A DNA stretch of 64,000 nucleotides. Origin: Luteococcus sp048595755. Lineage in GTDB: Bacteria; Actinomycetota; Actinomycetes; Propionibacteriales; Propionibacteriaceae. A program made the translations under genes and the position numbers. Positions 1-8,607 of the stretch are shown here, in pieces. Numbering within the stretch: the stretch's first letter is position 1; each line of letters begins with the position of its first letter. Location of the stretch: NCBI RefSeq assembly GCF_048595755.1, contig NZ_CP184360.1, positions 248,001 to 312,000 on the forward strand, written 5' to 3'. A model generated the notes under the pieces. The model saw only the letters and a program-made list of their open reading frames with translations. It did no database searches and was not told where the DNA came from.

Positions 1-374
1 CCGCCTTCACGGTGGGTCAGGTCTGCGGCATCACCCCCGCCACGGCTCGACGCCTCGCGGGCCCTGCGCGACGCGGCAAGGAACGAATCCGTTGGATCGA
101 TGCCTGTGCGGTCTACCAGGTCACCGCCGCCACACTGGAAGGGATGCGACAGGAGCGCGTCGAGGCAGCCCGCAGCCGACGACGGCTGCGCCGCATGGTG
201 CAGCAGGCCCCACTGGCCTGGGTGGCGGACTTCGGTGACTTCCGGGAGCAGGATCTGCGTCACATCGCCGAGGGACGTTGGCAGCAGTGCAGCCGGCTCA
301 CCGAGGTCCGAATCCTGGCCCTGTCGCACCTGATCCTGGAATCGACCTCGGCCGTCGCGCAGCGAGCGGCATGA
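1..374 (+). CDS. Hypothetical HTH-like protein, 5' end cut by window
   Basis: The frame is open from base 3 to the TGA at 372-374, so the gene probably begins upstream. A GTG at 12 would give 120 residues. The N-terminal stretch around VCGITPATARRL looks like a helix-turn-helix, and the rest is Arg/Ala-rich and probably helical (for example RVEAARSRRRLRRMV). I do not recognise the family. The stop overlaps the ATG of the prepilin peptidase gene (ATGA), so the two are probably co-translated. Function unknown; a DNA-binding role is only an inference. Confidence 0.55.
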   Translation, partial: AFTVGQVCGITPATARRLAGPARRGKERIRWIDACAVYQVTAATLEGMRQERVEAARSRRRLRRMVQQAPLAWVADFGDFREQDLRHIAEGRWQQCSRLTEVRILALSHLILESTSAVAQRAA

Positions 375-1048
375 GCGCAACCGAGCTCTGGCTCCCCCTT
401 CTGGCGGGAGGAAGCGCATGGCTCACCACCCGGTGTCTGGTGCCAACGCTGCCCGAACCACCCGACGCACACCAGGACGGCTGGACCAAGACGCCCTACA
501 GCCAATTGTCGGACGCCTCCGGGCAGTGGCTCTCGTGCCTGACGGGCGCCGCCGCGGGTCTGGTGGCCAGCGGCCAACCCCTGTGGCAGGCACCGCTGTT
601 GCTCGTCCTCGCCGGCCCCACCGCCGCCCTCACGTTGGTCGATCTACGAACCACGTGGCTCCCGCTGCCACTGACCCGCCTGTGCTGGGCGTTGGCCCTC
701 CCGGCCTGCGCCCTCACCGTGTCCCTGTCCGGCAAGGCCTTGCTCCCCTCTTTGCTGGCGGTGGTCGGCGCCGCGCTGCTCACCGGTGCGACCTTCTGGC
801 TGCTGTGGCGGCTGGGTCTTGGTCTCGGCTTCGGCGACGTACGCCTGGCACCCCTGCTGGCGCTGGGCACCGCGAGCTGGTCATGGCAGGCCTGGTGGCT
901 GGGTCTCCTGCTCGGCAGCCTCCTCGGCGCGCTGTGGGGGCTGGCGACGGCGGCCTGGCGCCGCTTCCGCCCCCACCCGATGGGCTCGACCTTCGCCTAC
1001 GGCCCCAGTCTGTGGCTGGGAGCCTGGTTGGCCCTGGCGCTGACCTGA
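371..1048 (+). CDS. Prepilin peptidase (type IV leader peptidase, A24-like)
   Basis: A 225-residue, very hydrophobic protein with about six membrane segments. It carries the two aspartate motifs of A24 leader peptidases: VDLRTTWLPLPLT near residue 95 and GFGDVRLAPLLAL near residue 155 (the GxGD motif). These enzymes cut the leader from type IV pilin or Tad pre-pilins at the inner face of the membrane. The N-terminal cysteine-rich methylase domain of long PilD proteins is absent, as in short actinobacterial forms. Start ATG 371 overlaps the upstream stop. No pilin gene lies in the window, so the substrate is unknown. Confidence 0.75.
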   Translation: MSATELWLPLLAGGSAWLTTRCLVPTLPEPPDAHQDGWTKTPYSQLSDASGQWLSCLTGAAAGLVASGQPLWQAPLLLVLAGPTAALTLVDLRTTWLPLPLTRLCWALALPACALTVSLSGKALLPSLLAVVGAALLTGATFWLLWRLGLGLGFGDVRLAPLLALGTASWSWQAWWLGLLLGSLLGALWGLATAAWRRFRPHPMGSTFAYGPSLWLGAWLALALT

Positions 1049-1090
1049 CAAGGCCGAGGGCCCCGGGAGATCCCGGGGCCCTCGGCCTTG
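1049..1090. terminator. 20-bp perfect hairpin between convergent genes
   Basis: A perfect 20-bp inverted repeat (arms 1049-1068 and 1071-1090) separates the convergent prepilin peptidase and qcrB genes. It probably ends transcription from both sides. There is no T-run, as is common for hairpin terminators in high-GC actinobacteria. Confidence 0.75.
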
Positions 1091-1115
1091 TGGTTGCTTC
1101 GCGTCGACCGCTGAC

Positions 1116-2771
1116 TCAGTGCCTCGGCAGGGCCGGGGCCTCGTCGTCGTGGTCGTCGTGATGGTGCGCGTCCTCGATCTCCTCGGCGGTCGGCTTGGCG
1201 ATCTCGTCGCCCACCAGGAAGCGGCTCGCGCGGGCGCGACGCTTGCTGACGCCATCGGACTCGTCCAGCATGTCGTACTGCTTGTGCTGGGTGAGGGTGA
1301 AGGCCTCGTCCTCGCTGATCGGCACGTGCGCCTCGGAGTAGTTGCCCTCCGGGCTGCGCTCGATCTCGCCGCTCTCGGAGCCGTGCAGGACACGCTCGCG
1401 GTCACGACGCTGCAGCGACAGGCAGATTCGCTTGGTGAGGATGAAGGCGATCACCGGAGCGATGAAGACTGCCGCCCGCAGGAAGTAGGTGATCCCGTTG
1501 AGGCTCAGGCTGAAGGTGGTGGCAATGATGTCGTTCGAGCCACCCAGCCAGAACATCGCGTACAGGGTCATGCCGGCCACGCCCAGGGCAGTGCGCGTCG
1601 GCGCATTGCGGGGACGATCCAGCAGGTGGTGCTCTTCCTTGTCACCAGTGATCCACTGCTCGATGAAGGGGTAGACGCCCAGCACCACGAAGAGCGAGGT
1701 CAGCAGGCCGACGCCGGGCAGGAAGATGTTCCAGCTCCAGGTGGTGCCACCGATGTGGCTCTCCCAGTTCGGGACGATACGGATGGCACCCTCGACCCAG
1801 CCCATGTACCAGTCAGGCTGCGAGCCGGCGGTCACCTGGGCGGGGTTGTACGGGCCGAACTTCCACACCGGGTTGATCTGCATCAGACCACCCATCAGCA
1901 CGGTCACGCCGAAGACGACGAAGAAGAAGCCGCCGGCCTTGGCCATGTAGACGGGGAAGAGCGGGTAGCCGACCACGTTCTGCTCGGTCCGGCCGGGGCC
2001 GGGGAACTGGGTGTGCTTGTGGTAGACGATCAGCGCCATGTGGGCCGCGATCAGGCCCAGCAGGATGCCGGGGATCAGCAGGATGTGGGCCATGTAGAGG
2101 CGCGGCACGATCGCGGTGCCGGGGAACTCACCGTCGAAGATGAGGAACTCGGCCCAGGTACCCACCAGCGGGATCGAGCGGATCAGGCCGTCGGTGAAGC
2201 GCAGACCGGTACCGGACAGCAGGTCGTCGGGCAGCGAGTAGCCAGCGAAACCCTCGATGAGCGACAGGCCCATCAGGGCGACGCCGATCACCCAGTTGAT
2301 CTCACGCGGCTTGCGGAAGGCACCGGTGAAGAAGATGCGCAGGGCGTGGGCCACGCCGCCGGCGATGAACAGGATGGCGGCCCAGTGGTGGACCTGGCGA
2401 ACCAGGAGACCACCGCGGACGTCGAAGCTCAGCGTCAGCGTGGAGGCGAAGGCCTCCGACATCGGGATACCGCGCATCAGCGAGTACGCACCGGTGTACT
2501 CCACCTCCGCCATCGACGGACGGAACCAGATGGTGAGGAAGACACCGCTGAGCAGGCAGACGATGAAGGAGTACAGCACGATCTCGCCCAGGAGGAAGGA
2601 CCAGTGGTCCGGGAAGATCTTGCGCAGGTTGTGCTTGCCGAGGCGAGCAATACCGAGACGGTCGTCGAACCAGGTGTACGCTCCACCGCGCTTGGCGGGG
2701 ATTGCCGAACGGGTCGGGGCCTGGGCCTCGAGCGCCTCGGAGCTCTCGGCAACGGCTGCTGGGCGTGCCAT
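1116..2771 (-). CDS. qcrB: Cytochrome bc1 complex cytochrome b subunit
   Basis: 551 residues; the membrane b-type subunit of menaquinol:cytochrome c oxidoreductase (complex III). Haem ligands are visible: RQVHHWAAILF with His128 or His129 and His142, then His229 (YMAHILL) and His244 (IAAHMALIVYHKH). The spacings of 14 and 15 resemble b6-type cytochromes. The PEWY-type Qo-loop region is represented by QPDWYMGWVEGAIR. A charged, His/Asp-rich C-terminal tail of about 110 residues is typical of actinobacterial QcrB. The start codon overlaps the qcrA stop (TGATG), so translation is coupled within ctaE-qcrCAB. Confidence 0.97.
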   Translation of the reverse strand: MARPAAVAESSEALEAQAPTRSAIPAKRGGAYTWFDDRLGIARLGKHNLRKIFPDHWSFLLGEIVLYSFIVCLLSGVFLTIWFRPSMAEVEYTGAYSLMRGIPMSEAFASTLTLSFDVRGGLLVRQVHHWAAILFIAGGVAHALRIFFTGAFRKPREINWVIGVALMGLSLIEGFAGYSLPDDLLSGTGLRFTDGLIRSIPLVGTWAEFLIFDGEFPGTAIVPRLYMAHILLIPGILLGLIAAHMALIVYHKHTQFPGPGRTEQNVVGYPLFPVYMAKAGGFFFVVFGVTVLMGGLMQINPVWKFGPYNPAQVTAGSQPDWYMGWVEGAIRIVPNWESHIGGTTWSWNIFLPGVGLLTSLFVVLGVYPFIEQWITGDKEEHHLLDRPRNAPTRTALGVAGMTLYAMFWLGGSNDIIATTFSLSLNGITYFLRAAVFIAPVIAFILTKRICLSLQRRDRERVLHGSESGEIERSPEGNYSEAHVPISEDEAFTLTQHKQYDMLDESDGVSKRRARASRFLVGDEIAKPTAEEIEDAHHHDDHDDEAPALPRH

Positions 2772-3856
2772 CAGTTGTCACCCTTCTTGTAGTCGTCGCG
2801 CGAGTCGCGCTCGAAGTAGCTGGGACCGACCGGGACCGTGAAGTCGCTACGGGCCACCAGGTAGCCCTCGGTGTCCACGGTGATCGGCAGCTGCGGCAGC
2901 GAACGGGCGGCGGGGCCGAAGACCACGACACCGGAGTCACCCAGGTCGAAGGTGGACTGGTGGCAGGGGCACAGCAGGTGGTGCGACTTCTGCTCCCACA
3001 GGGAGATCGGGCAACCCACGTGGGTGCAGATCTTCGAGTAGGCCAGGATGCCGTTGACCTGCCAGTCCTTGCGGGACTCGGGCACCTTGATGGAGTCCGG
3101 GTTCATCCGCACGATGATGATGGCTGCCTTGGCGCGGGCGCGGTGGAATTCGACGTGGTCCTCGTGGGCCAGCGGTTCCAGGTTCTCCGGCTCGGCATTG
3201 ATCATCTGGCCAATCTCCATCTCGGAGGCCTTGATGGGCTTCCAGGTGATGTCGTTGACCAGCTTGACGCCCTCGGCCCAGATCGTCTTCTCGATCGTGG
3301 CGGCGCGAGTGCCCTTGCCCGGGTGGGGACCCATGTCGGCCAGGCTGACGACGGCCGGGATGGCGACCAGACCAGCGGCACCGGCGAGCATTCCGCCGAT
3401 CACCTTGCGACGACCGATGCCGGAGTCCTCGACACCGGCCTGCCAGGCGCCGGCCATCTCCTCGTGGTCCTCATCGCTCGAGGCGATGGGATCGCGATGG
3501 TCGATGACCTCGGTGTCGTTCATGAGCTGCTTGGCCCAGTGGATGGTCGAGAAGCCGATCAGCGAGACGGCGAGACCGCCGGTCAGGCCGAGCAGCACCG
3601 ACTGGGCGTTGCTGTGGAAGGGACCGAACTCGACGATGAGGTCCTTCGGCACACCGAAGTAGACCACCACGAACAGGATCGAGCAGAGCATCGACAGGGC
3701 GAGCATGGCGATGATCTGACGGGCGACGCGGTTGGCGACGGCCGGCTCGGCGTCCGAGTAGCGCTCCACGTGCTCCTCGAGCCCGGGATTCTGGATCGGG
3801 TGGTACGGAACAGGGTCGTTGCCCTGCTCGAATGTCTCGATGTCTGTCGACTTCAT
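2771..3856 (-). CDS. qcrA: Cytochrome bc1 complex Rieske iron-sulfur subunit
   Basis: 361 residues from the ATG at 3856, chosen because it overlaps the qcrC stop as ATGA; an upstream in-frame start would add ten residues. Three membrane segments (about 47-70, 84-108, 150-172), where most bacterial Rieske proteins have one, match the actinobacterial form. The C-terminal domain has both cluster motifs: CTHVGC near 277 and CPCHQS near 296. It moves electrons from menaquinol to the dihaem cytochrome QcrC. Coupled downstream to qcrB. Confidence 0.96.
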   Translation of the reverse strand: MKSTDIETFEQGNDPVPYHPIQNPGLEEHVERYSDAEPAVANRVARQIIAMLALSMLCSILFVVVYFGVPKDLIVEFGPFHSNAQSVLLGLTGGLAVSLIGFSTIHWAKQLMNDTEVIDHRDPIASSDEDHEEMAGAWQAGVEDSGIGRRKVIGGMLAGAAGLVAIPAVVSLADMGPHPGKGTRAATIEKTIWAEGVKLVNDITWKPIKASEMEIGQMINAEPENLEPLAHEDHVEFHRARAKAAIIIVRMNPDSIKVPESRKDWQVNGILAYSKICTHVGCPISLWEQKSHHLLCPCHQSTFDLGDSGVVVFGPAARSLPQLPITVDTEGYLVARSDFTVPVGPSYFERDSRDDYKKGDN

Positions 3857-4659
3857 CGGGCGCGAGCCCCCTTCTTTGCGAGCCACATGGCGACGAGGAC
3901 GAGGCCGCCGATTCCCAGGAGCCAGCCCCAGAAGCCCTCGGCCACCGGGCCGATGGCACCCAGCATCAGGCCGCCGTACTGCGGCTGCTGCTCCACCTTG
4001 GAGAGGTAGCCGATGATCTGCTTGACGTCCTCGTCGGGCAGGGCACCCTCACTGAACAGAGGCATCTGCTGCGGGCCCGTGCGCAGGGCCTCGTAGATGT
4101 GCTTGGACGAAACACCGTGCAGCGACGGCGCGTAGGCACCCTCCGGCAGAGCACCGCCACGACCCTCGATGTTGTGGCAGGCGGAGCAGTTGGTGCGGAA
4201 GAGCTCACCACCGCGGGCGATCTCCTCGTCGGTCAGGCCAGCAGGCGAGTACTTGTCCTCGGAGGGAACACCGGGGCCAGCACCCAGGGTAGCGACGTAG
4301 GCACCGATGGCTGCGATCTCCTCCTCGGAGTACTCCGGGGCGCTGTCGCGCGGGGCCTGGGCCATGGGCTTGGCCATCGGCATGCGACGGGTGCCCATCT
4401 GGAAGTCGACCGCTGCCGCACCCACGCCGATCAGCGACGGTGCCTGGCTGGAGCCCTCACCATTGAGGCCGTGGCAGCTGGAGCAGGTGACGTCGTAGAG
4501 CCCCTTGCCCTGCGCCACCTGGGGGTTCGTGTTGGGATCTGCCGCCGACGGCTGTGCCGGGGAGACCAGCGCATACACGGCGCCCATCATGAACAGAGCA
4601 AGCAGCAGGGTGAGCGGCTTGGCCGCTGGGTGCTTGCGTCGCGTGGACAGGAATCGCAC
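3853..4659 (-). CDS. qcrC: Dihaem cytochrome c subunit of bc1 complex
   Basis: 268 residues: an N-terminal membrane anchor/signal (about 15-37), two c-type haem sites (CSSCH at 59-63 and CSACH at 158-162), and a C-terminal membrane helix (about 245-262) followed by a basic tail. Actinobacteria lack a soluble cytochrome c between complexes III and IV; QcrC passes electrons directly to the CuA site of CtaC within a bc1-aa3 supercomplex. The duplicated cytochrome c domains fit that role. Lies 21 nt downstream of ctaE in the same operon. Confidence 0.96.
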   Translation of the reverse strand: MRFLSTRRKHPAAKPLTLLLALFMMGAVYALVSPAQPSAADPNTNPQVAQGKGLYDVTCSSCHGLNGEGSSQAPSLIGVGAAAVDFQMGTRRMPMAKPMAQAPRDSAPEYSEEEIAAIGAYVATLGAGPGVPSEDKYSPAGLTDEEIARGGELFRTNCSACHNIEGRGGALPEGAYAPSLHGVSSKHIYEALRTGPQQMPLFSEGALPDEDVKQIIGYLSKVEQQPQYGGLMLGAIGPVAEGFWGWLLGIGGLVLVAMWLAKKGARAR

Positions 4660-4680
4660 GGGATCGCCTCTCTGGTGGGG

Positions 4681-5391
4681 TTAGTTGGGAAGCAGGTAGA
4701 TGACGGCGAACAGGATGATCCAGACCACGTCGACGAAGTGCCAGTAGTAGCTGATCACCATGGCGCTGACGGCCTGTTCGTGGGTGAACGTGCGCGCCAG
4801 GTAGGTGCGCCCCAGGATGAACAGGAAGGCCACCAGACCACCGAAGACGTGCAGGCCGTGGAAGCCCGTGGCCAGGTAGAAGACCGACCAGTAGGCATTC
4901 GTGCTGATCAGGAAGCCCTCGCTCACCAGGTTCGCGTACTCCCACAGCTGGCCGCCGATGAAGACCGAACCCATGATGAAGGTGAGGATGTACCACTCAC
5001 GCATGCCCCACTTGGCGATGTTCAGCAGGCCGGCCGAACGCTTCACCTTGCCGTGCTCGGCAGCCATGACGCCGAACTGGCAGGCGAAGGAGGACAGCAC
5101 CAGGATCAAGGTGTTCAGTCCCGCGAAGACCGGGTCAAGGTGCCCAGAGTGCTCCTTGAAGAGGGAAGGCGTCCCGTCGGGGGCCTGGGCCCCGGTGAAC
5201 TCGCGAACCATGAAGTACGCAGCAAACAGTGCTGCGAAGAACATCAGTTCGCTTGCCAGCCAGACCCAGGTTCCCAGGGGAACCATGTCCGGCCGCCCCT
5301 TCGGCGCGTGCAGGCGCGAGGGAGCGATGGGGTGCACAGCCCCAACGGGCTTGCCATGAACGGCGCTGGTCGCATGCGGTGAAGTAGCCAC
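4681..5391 (-). CDS. ctaE: Cytochrome c oxidase subunit III
   Basis: Five to six membrane segments with the COX3 signature (PLGTWVWLASELMFFAALFA near the N-terminus, SYYWHFVDVVWIILF at the C-terminus). Start chosen as GTG 5391 (236 residues, VATSPHATSAV), with AGAGG about 13 nt upstream. The frame also stays open to ATG 5442 and ATG 5505, but those extensions have no convincing ribosome site. First gene of ctaE-qcrCAB, the usual actinobacterial arrangement that ties oxidase subunit III to the bc1 genes. Confidence 0.94.
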   Translation of the reverse strand: MATSPHATSAVHGKPVGAVHPIAPSRLHAPKGRPDMVPLGTWVWLASELMFFAALFAAYFMVREFTGAQAPDGTPSLFKEHSGHLDPVFAGLNTLILVLSSFACQFGVMAAEHGKVKRSAGLLNIAKWGMREWYILTFIMGSVFIGGQLWEYANLVSEGFLISTNAYWSVFYLATGFHGLHVFGGLVAFLFILGRTYLARTFTHEQAVSAMVISYYWHFVDVVWIILFAVIYLLPN

Positions 5392-5419
5392 GGGAGCATT
5401 ATTGCCTCTAAAACGGGTT

Positions 5420-5438
5420 TTGGCACGTCGAGTGCCAA
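5420..5438. promoter_or_regulatory. Candidate operator, TTGGCAC-n5-GTGCCAA, upstream of ctaE
   Basis: A perfect 7-bp inverted repeat with a 5-nt spacer, 29-47 nt upstream of the GTG chosen for ctaE and inside the divergent ctaE/receiver-protein promoter region. Size and symmetry fit a dimeric repressor. The regulator is unknown. Confidence 0.4.
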
Positions 5439-5567
5439 CCATGGACCAATTCTTGGAACAAAAGCGCACCAAGTTACGTTCCGGCGGCTGTCGTGGCCCC
5501 TTCATGGCCCCATCGGCAGGCGAGGTAGCATGCTGGACAGGACATCGACGAAGGAACAGGACAACCG

Positions 5568-5996
5568 ATGAGCGACCAGCCCCGCAGCGAGCGCACCCTC
5601 AAGGTGCTGCTCTACTCCGACGATCGCAGCACGCGCGACCAGGTGCGTCTGGCCCTGGGCCGTCGCGTCGCCAGCGATCTGCCCGAGATCGAGGTCTTCG
5701 ACACCGCCACAGGTCCCGCCGCGGTCAAGGCCGTGGAGTCGGGCGCCTTCGACGTCCTTGTCCTCGACGGCGAGGCCGTCCCCTTCGGTGGCATGGGTCT
5801 GAGCCGCCAGCTCAAGGAAGAACTGGACGACTGCCCGCCGGTGCTGCTGCTGGTGGCTCGCGTCGCCGATGCCTGGCTCGCCACCTGGTCGAAGGCCGAT
5901 GCCGTCGAGCCCTACCCGGTCGACCCGATCCGCCTCCCCCGGACCTTGGCGGAGCTGGCCCGCCACCGCCTGGGTCTGAGCCCTGTCGCGAACTGA
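5568..5996 (+). CDS. Stand-alone receiver-like (response regulator) protein
   Basis: 142 residues forming a single CheY-like receiver fold. The acidic pocket is present (VLLYSDD near 13-19) and so is the phospho-acceptor strand (DVLVLDGE near 61-68). The conserved Lys-Pro late in the domain is replaced by YPVDPIRLP, and there is no output domain. It ends at the ATG of trpD (TGATG overlap), so the two are translationally coupled. Function unknown: it may act by protein contact, or be a receiver that no longer takes phosphate. A TAGCAT -10-like element lies at 5526-5531. Confidence 0.8.
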   Translation: MSDQPRSERTLKVLLYSDDRSTRDQVRLALGRRVASDLPEIEVFDTATGPAAVKAVESGAFDVLVLDGEAVPFGGMGLSRQLKEELDDCPPVLLLVARVADAWLATWSKADAVEPYPVDPIRLPRTLAELARHRLGLSPVAN

Positions 5997-7036
5997 TGGC
6001 TGCGACCCCCTGGGCCGAACTGTTGAATGCCCTGGTCGAGGGGCGTGACCTGTCCACCGAGCAGACCCATTGGGCGATGGACGAGATCCTCGGAGGGAAT
6101 GCCTCCCCGGTCCACATCGCCGGTTTTGCCGTGGCGATGCGCGCCAAGGGCGAGACGGTCGAGGAGCTGCGCGGCCTGGCCGACGCGATGACCAACCACG
6201 CCACGCCCATCACCTTGGGCCAGGAGGCGGTGGACATCGTCGGCTCCGGCGGTGACCGGGCCAATACCGTCAACGTCTCGACGATGGCCGCGGTGGCCGC
6301 CAGCGCGGCCGGTGCCCGAGTGGTCAAGCACGGCAACCGAGCCGCGTCCTCCATGTGCGGCACCGCGGATTGCCTCGAGGCGCTGGGCGTGAAACTGGAG
6401 GTGGCCCCCGACAAGCAGGCCGCCGTGCTGGAACGTGCCGGCATGGTCTTCCTGTTCGCCCCGCTCTACCACCGCTCCCTGCGATTCGCGGCGGCTCCGC
6501 GACGGGAGCTGGGCATCCGCACCCCCTTCAACCTGCTCGGCCCGCTGACCAACCCCGCCCGTCCCGTGGCTCAGGCCATCGGCGTCGCCGATGCCCGAGC
6601 AGCCGACCTGATGGCGGGGGTGCTGGCCGCCCGTGGCAGCCGTGGCATGGTCTTCCACGGGGGCGATGGCCTCGACGAGCTGACCACCACCACGACCAGT
6701 GACGTCTGGTTGATCGGCGAGGGGCGCGTCGTGCGCACCCAGCTGGATCCGCAGGCGCTCGGTCTGCAGCCGGCCCAGCCCGAGGACCTCGTCGGAGGGC
6801 CGCCGGAACACAATGCGCAGGTGGCTCGGGATGTCTTCGCCGGACAGACCGGTCCGGTGCGAGACATCGTGCTGGCCAACGGCGCCGCCGCCCTGCTGGC
6901 CCACCGCGGGGTTGACCTCGACGCGGACCTGCCCGAGCAGATGATGACCTGCATCAAGGACATCGCGCAGGCACTGGACTCCGGCGCTGCGGCCGCCACC
7001 CTGGACAGGCTCGTCGAGGAGACCCAGGGCATGTGA
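5996..7036 (+). CDS. trpD: Anthranilate phosphoribosyltransferase
   Basis: 346 residues, the usual family length. It transfers phosphoribosyl from PRPP to anthranilate, the second step of the tryptophan branch. Key motifs are GSGGD (83-87, PRPP/Mg), NVST, KHGNR (111-115) and LLGPLTNPARP. Start ATG 5996 overlaps the receiver-protein stop; an open frame runs upstream but is shadow. The gene is not linked to other trp genes here, as in several actinobacteria where trpD sits beside ctaE. Confidence 0.95.
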   Translation: MAATPWAELLNALVEGRDLSTEQTHWAMDEILGGNASPVHIAGFAVAMRAKGETVEELRGLADAMTNHATPITLGQEAVDIVGSGGDRANTVNVSTMAAVAASAAGARVVKHGNRAASSMCGTADCLEALGVKLEVAPDKQAAVLERAGMVFLFAPLYHRSLRFAAAPRRELGIRTPFNLLGPLTNPARPVAQAIGVADARAADLMAGVLAARGSRGMVFHGGDGLDELTTTTTSDVWLIGEGRVVRTQLDPQALGLQPAQPEDLVGGPPEHNAQVARDVFAGQTGPVRDIVLANGAAALLAHRGVDLDADLPEQMMTCIKDIAQALDSGAAAATLDRLVEETQGM

Positions 7037-7065
7037 ACCCCCGGCTGAGGGGTCACAATGGCTTG

Positions 7066-8526
7066 GTGAGATTCCTGAACGACAAGCCCGGCCATGACCT
7101 GACATACAACGATGTCTTCATGGCGCCCAACCGATCGTCGGTGACCAGCCGGATGGACGTCGACCTGAGCTCCACCGATGGCATCGGCACCCCGCTGCCC
7201 CTGGTGGTCGCCAACATGACGGCCATCAGCGGACGGCGCATGGCCGAGACCATCGCCCGCCGCGGCGGCATCGCGGTGCTGCCCCAGGACATCGCCCCCG
7301 ACTACGTGAGCAAGGCGATCAGCCGCGTCAAGAGTGCCCACACGGTCTTCGACACGCCTGTGCGGGTCTCCCCCACCACCACCGTCGGCGAGGCCATGGC
7401 ACTGCTGGGCAAGCGCGCCCACGGCGTGGTCATCGTCGTCGAGGACGGACATGCCGTGGGGCTGGTCTCGCCGGCCGAGGCCGCGGGAGTGGACCGTTTT
7501 GCGCAGGTCCACGAGGTGATGACCACCGACCTGACCGTGGTCGAGCCCGGACTGACCCCGCAGGAGATCTTCGACACCCTCTCGGCCCACCACCAGAAGG
7601 TGGCGGCGGCGAGCGACGAGGACGGCAAGCTGCTGGGGATCATCACCAGCAAGGGGGCACTGCGCGCCGCGCTCTACGCCCCGGCCGTCGATCCCGAAGG
7701 CAAGCTGATGGTCGGCGCGGCCGTCGGCATCAATGGTGACGTGGCTGGCCGCGCCCGTCACCTGTTGGACTCGCGCGCCGACGTGCTGGTGATGGACACC
7801 GCCCACGGCCACCAGGAGAAGATGCTGGAGGCCCTGCAGGTGGTCACCCAGGTCCGCGACGACTTCGAGCGCAGCACCGGGCGTCGAATCCCGCTGGTGG
7901 CAGGCAATGTGGTGACCCCCGCCGCGGTGCTCGACCTGGCCGAGGCCGGTGCCGACGTGCTCAAGGTGGGCGTGGGACCCGGCGCCATGTGCACCACCCG
8001 CATGCAGACCGGGGTGGGGCGCCCGCAGTTCTCGGCCGTGCTGGACTGCGCCGAGGCGGCGCAGTCGATCGGCCGTTCGATCTGGGCAGACGGAGGTGTG
8101 CGCCACCCTCGCGACGTCGCCCTGGCGCTCGCCGCAGGTGCCGGCAGCGTCATGATCGGCTCCTGGTTCGCCGGCACCCACGAGTCCACCGGAGACCTGC
8201 TGACCGACGCCCAGGGGCGTCAGTACAAGGAGTCCTTCGGCATGGCCAGCGCCCGAGCGGTGAAGTCGCGCACGCGTCAGCAGTCGGCCTTCGACCGCGC
8301 CCGGGCAGCGCTCTTCGAGGAGGGCATCTCCAGTTCCAAGATGTACCTCGATCCGGCCCGGCCCGGAGTCGAGGACCTGGTGGACTGGATCACCTCCGGT
8401 GTGCGCTCTGCCTGCACCTATGCCGGGGCCCGCACCCTCTCGGAGTTCTCCGAGAAGGCGGTCGTCGGGGTGCAGAGCCATTCCGGGTATGACGAGGGAC
8501 GTCCGCTGGCGCAGAGCTGGCAGTGA
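7066..8526 (+). CDS. guaB1: GuaB1 family GMP reductase-type enzyme with CBS domains
   Basis: 486 residues from GTG 7066, which gives the family N-terminus MRFLNDKPGHDLTYNDVF; GTG 7033 is the alternative. IMPDH/GMPR TIM barrel with a CBS pair inserted at roughly 100-210 and the catalytic cysteine in GPGAMCTTR (about Cys309). Members of this actinobacterial branch were long annotated as IMP dehydrogenase-related. The mycobacterial GuaB1 has been characterised as a GMP reductase (GMP to IMP) tuned through its CBS domains, and I assign that role by family. Follows trpD by 29 nt on the same strand. Confidence 0.85.
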   Translation: MRFLNDKPGHDLTYNDVFMAPNRSSVTSRMDVDLSSTDGIGTPLPLVVANMTAISGRRMAETIARRGGIAVLPQDIAPDYVSKAISRVKSAHTVFDTPVRVSPTTTVGEAMALLGKRAHGVVIVVEDGHAVGLVSPAEAAGVDRFAQVHEVMTTDLTVVEPGLTPQEIFDTLSAHHQKVAAASDEDGKLLGIITSKGALRAALYAPAVDPEGKLMVGAAVGINGDVAGRARHLLDSRADVLVMDTAHGHQEKMLEALQVVTQVRDDFERSTGRRIPLVAGNVVTPAAVLDLAEAGADVLKVGVGPGAMCTTRMQTGVGRPQFSAVLDCAEAAQSIGRSIWADGGVRHPRDVALALAAGAGSVMIGSWFAGTHESTGDLLTDAQGRQYKESFGMASARAVKSRTRQQSAFDRARAALFEEGISSSKMYLDPARPGVEDLVDWITSGVRSACTYAGARTLSEFSEKAVVGVQSHSGYDEGRPLAQSWQ

Positions 8527-8553
8527 TCACCCCGGCATGCCGATGAACACGAA

Positions 8554-8585
8554 ACGGGCCCCACACCGAGTGGTGTGGGGCCCGT
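8554..8585. terminator. Hairpin between convergent guaB1 and ctaF
   Basis: Perfect 14-bp stem (acgggccccacacc pairing with ggtgtggggcccgt) with a GAGT loop between two convergent genes. Probably a bidirectional terminator. Confidence 0.75.
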
Positions 8586-8607
8586 CGCGTGACAGACAGG
8601 ACTCTTG

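Noticed and set aside
1119..2792. Long + strand open frame (557 codons) opposite qcrB, and similar long antisense frames opposite ctaD, guaB1 and glnA1
   Set aside because: They are codon-bias shadows of GC-rich genes on the other strand, rich in His/Asp/Gly/Gln with no domain, membrane or signal features.
5420..5438. TTGGCAC...GTGCCAA read as a CIRCE element or as a sigma-54 promoter (TGGCAC)
   Set aside because: CIRCE needs TTAGCACTC-n9-GAGTGCTAA. A sigma-54 site needs TTGC about 5 nt after GGCAC, which is GTGCC here; actinobacteria also lack sigma-54.
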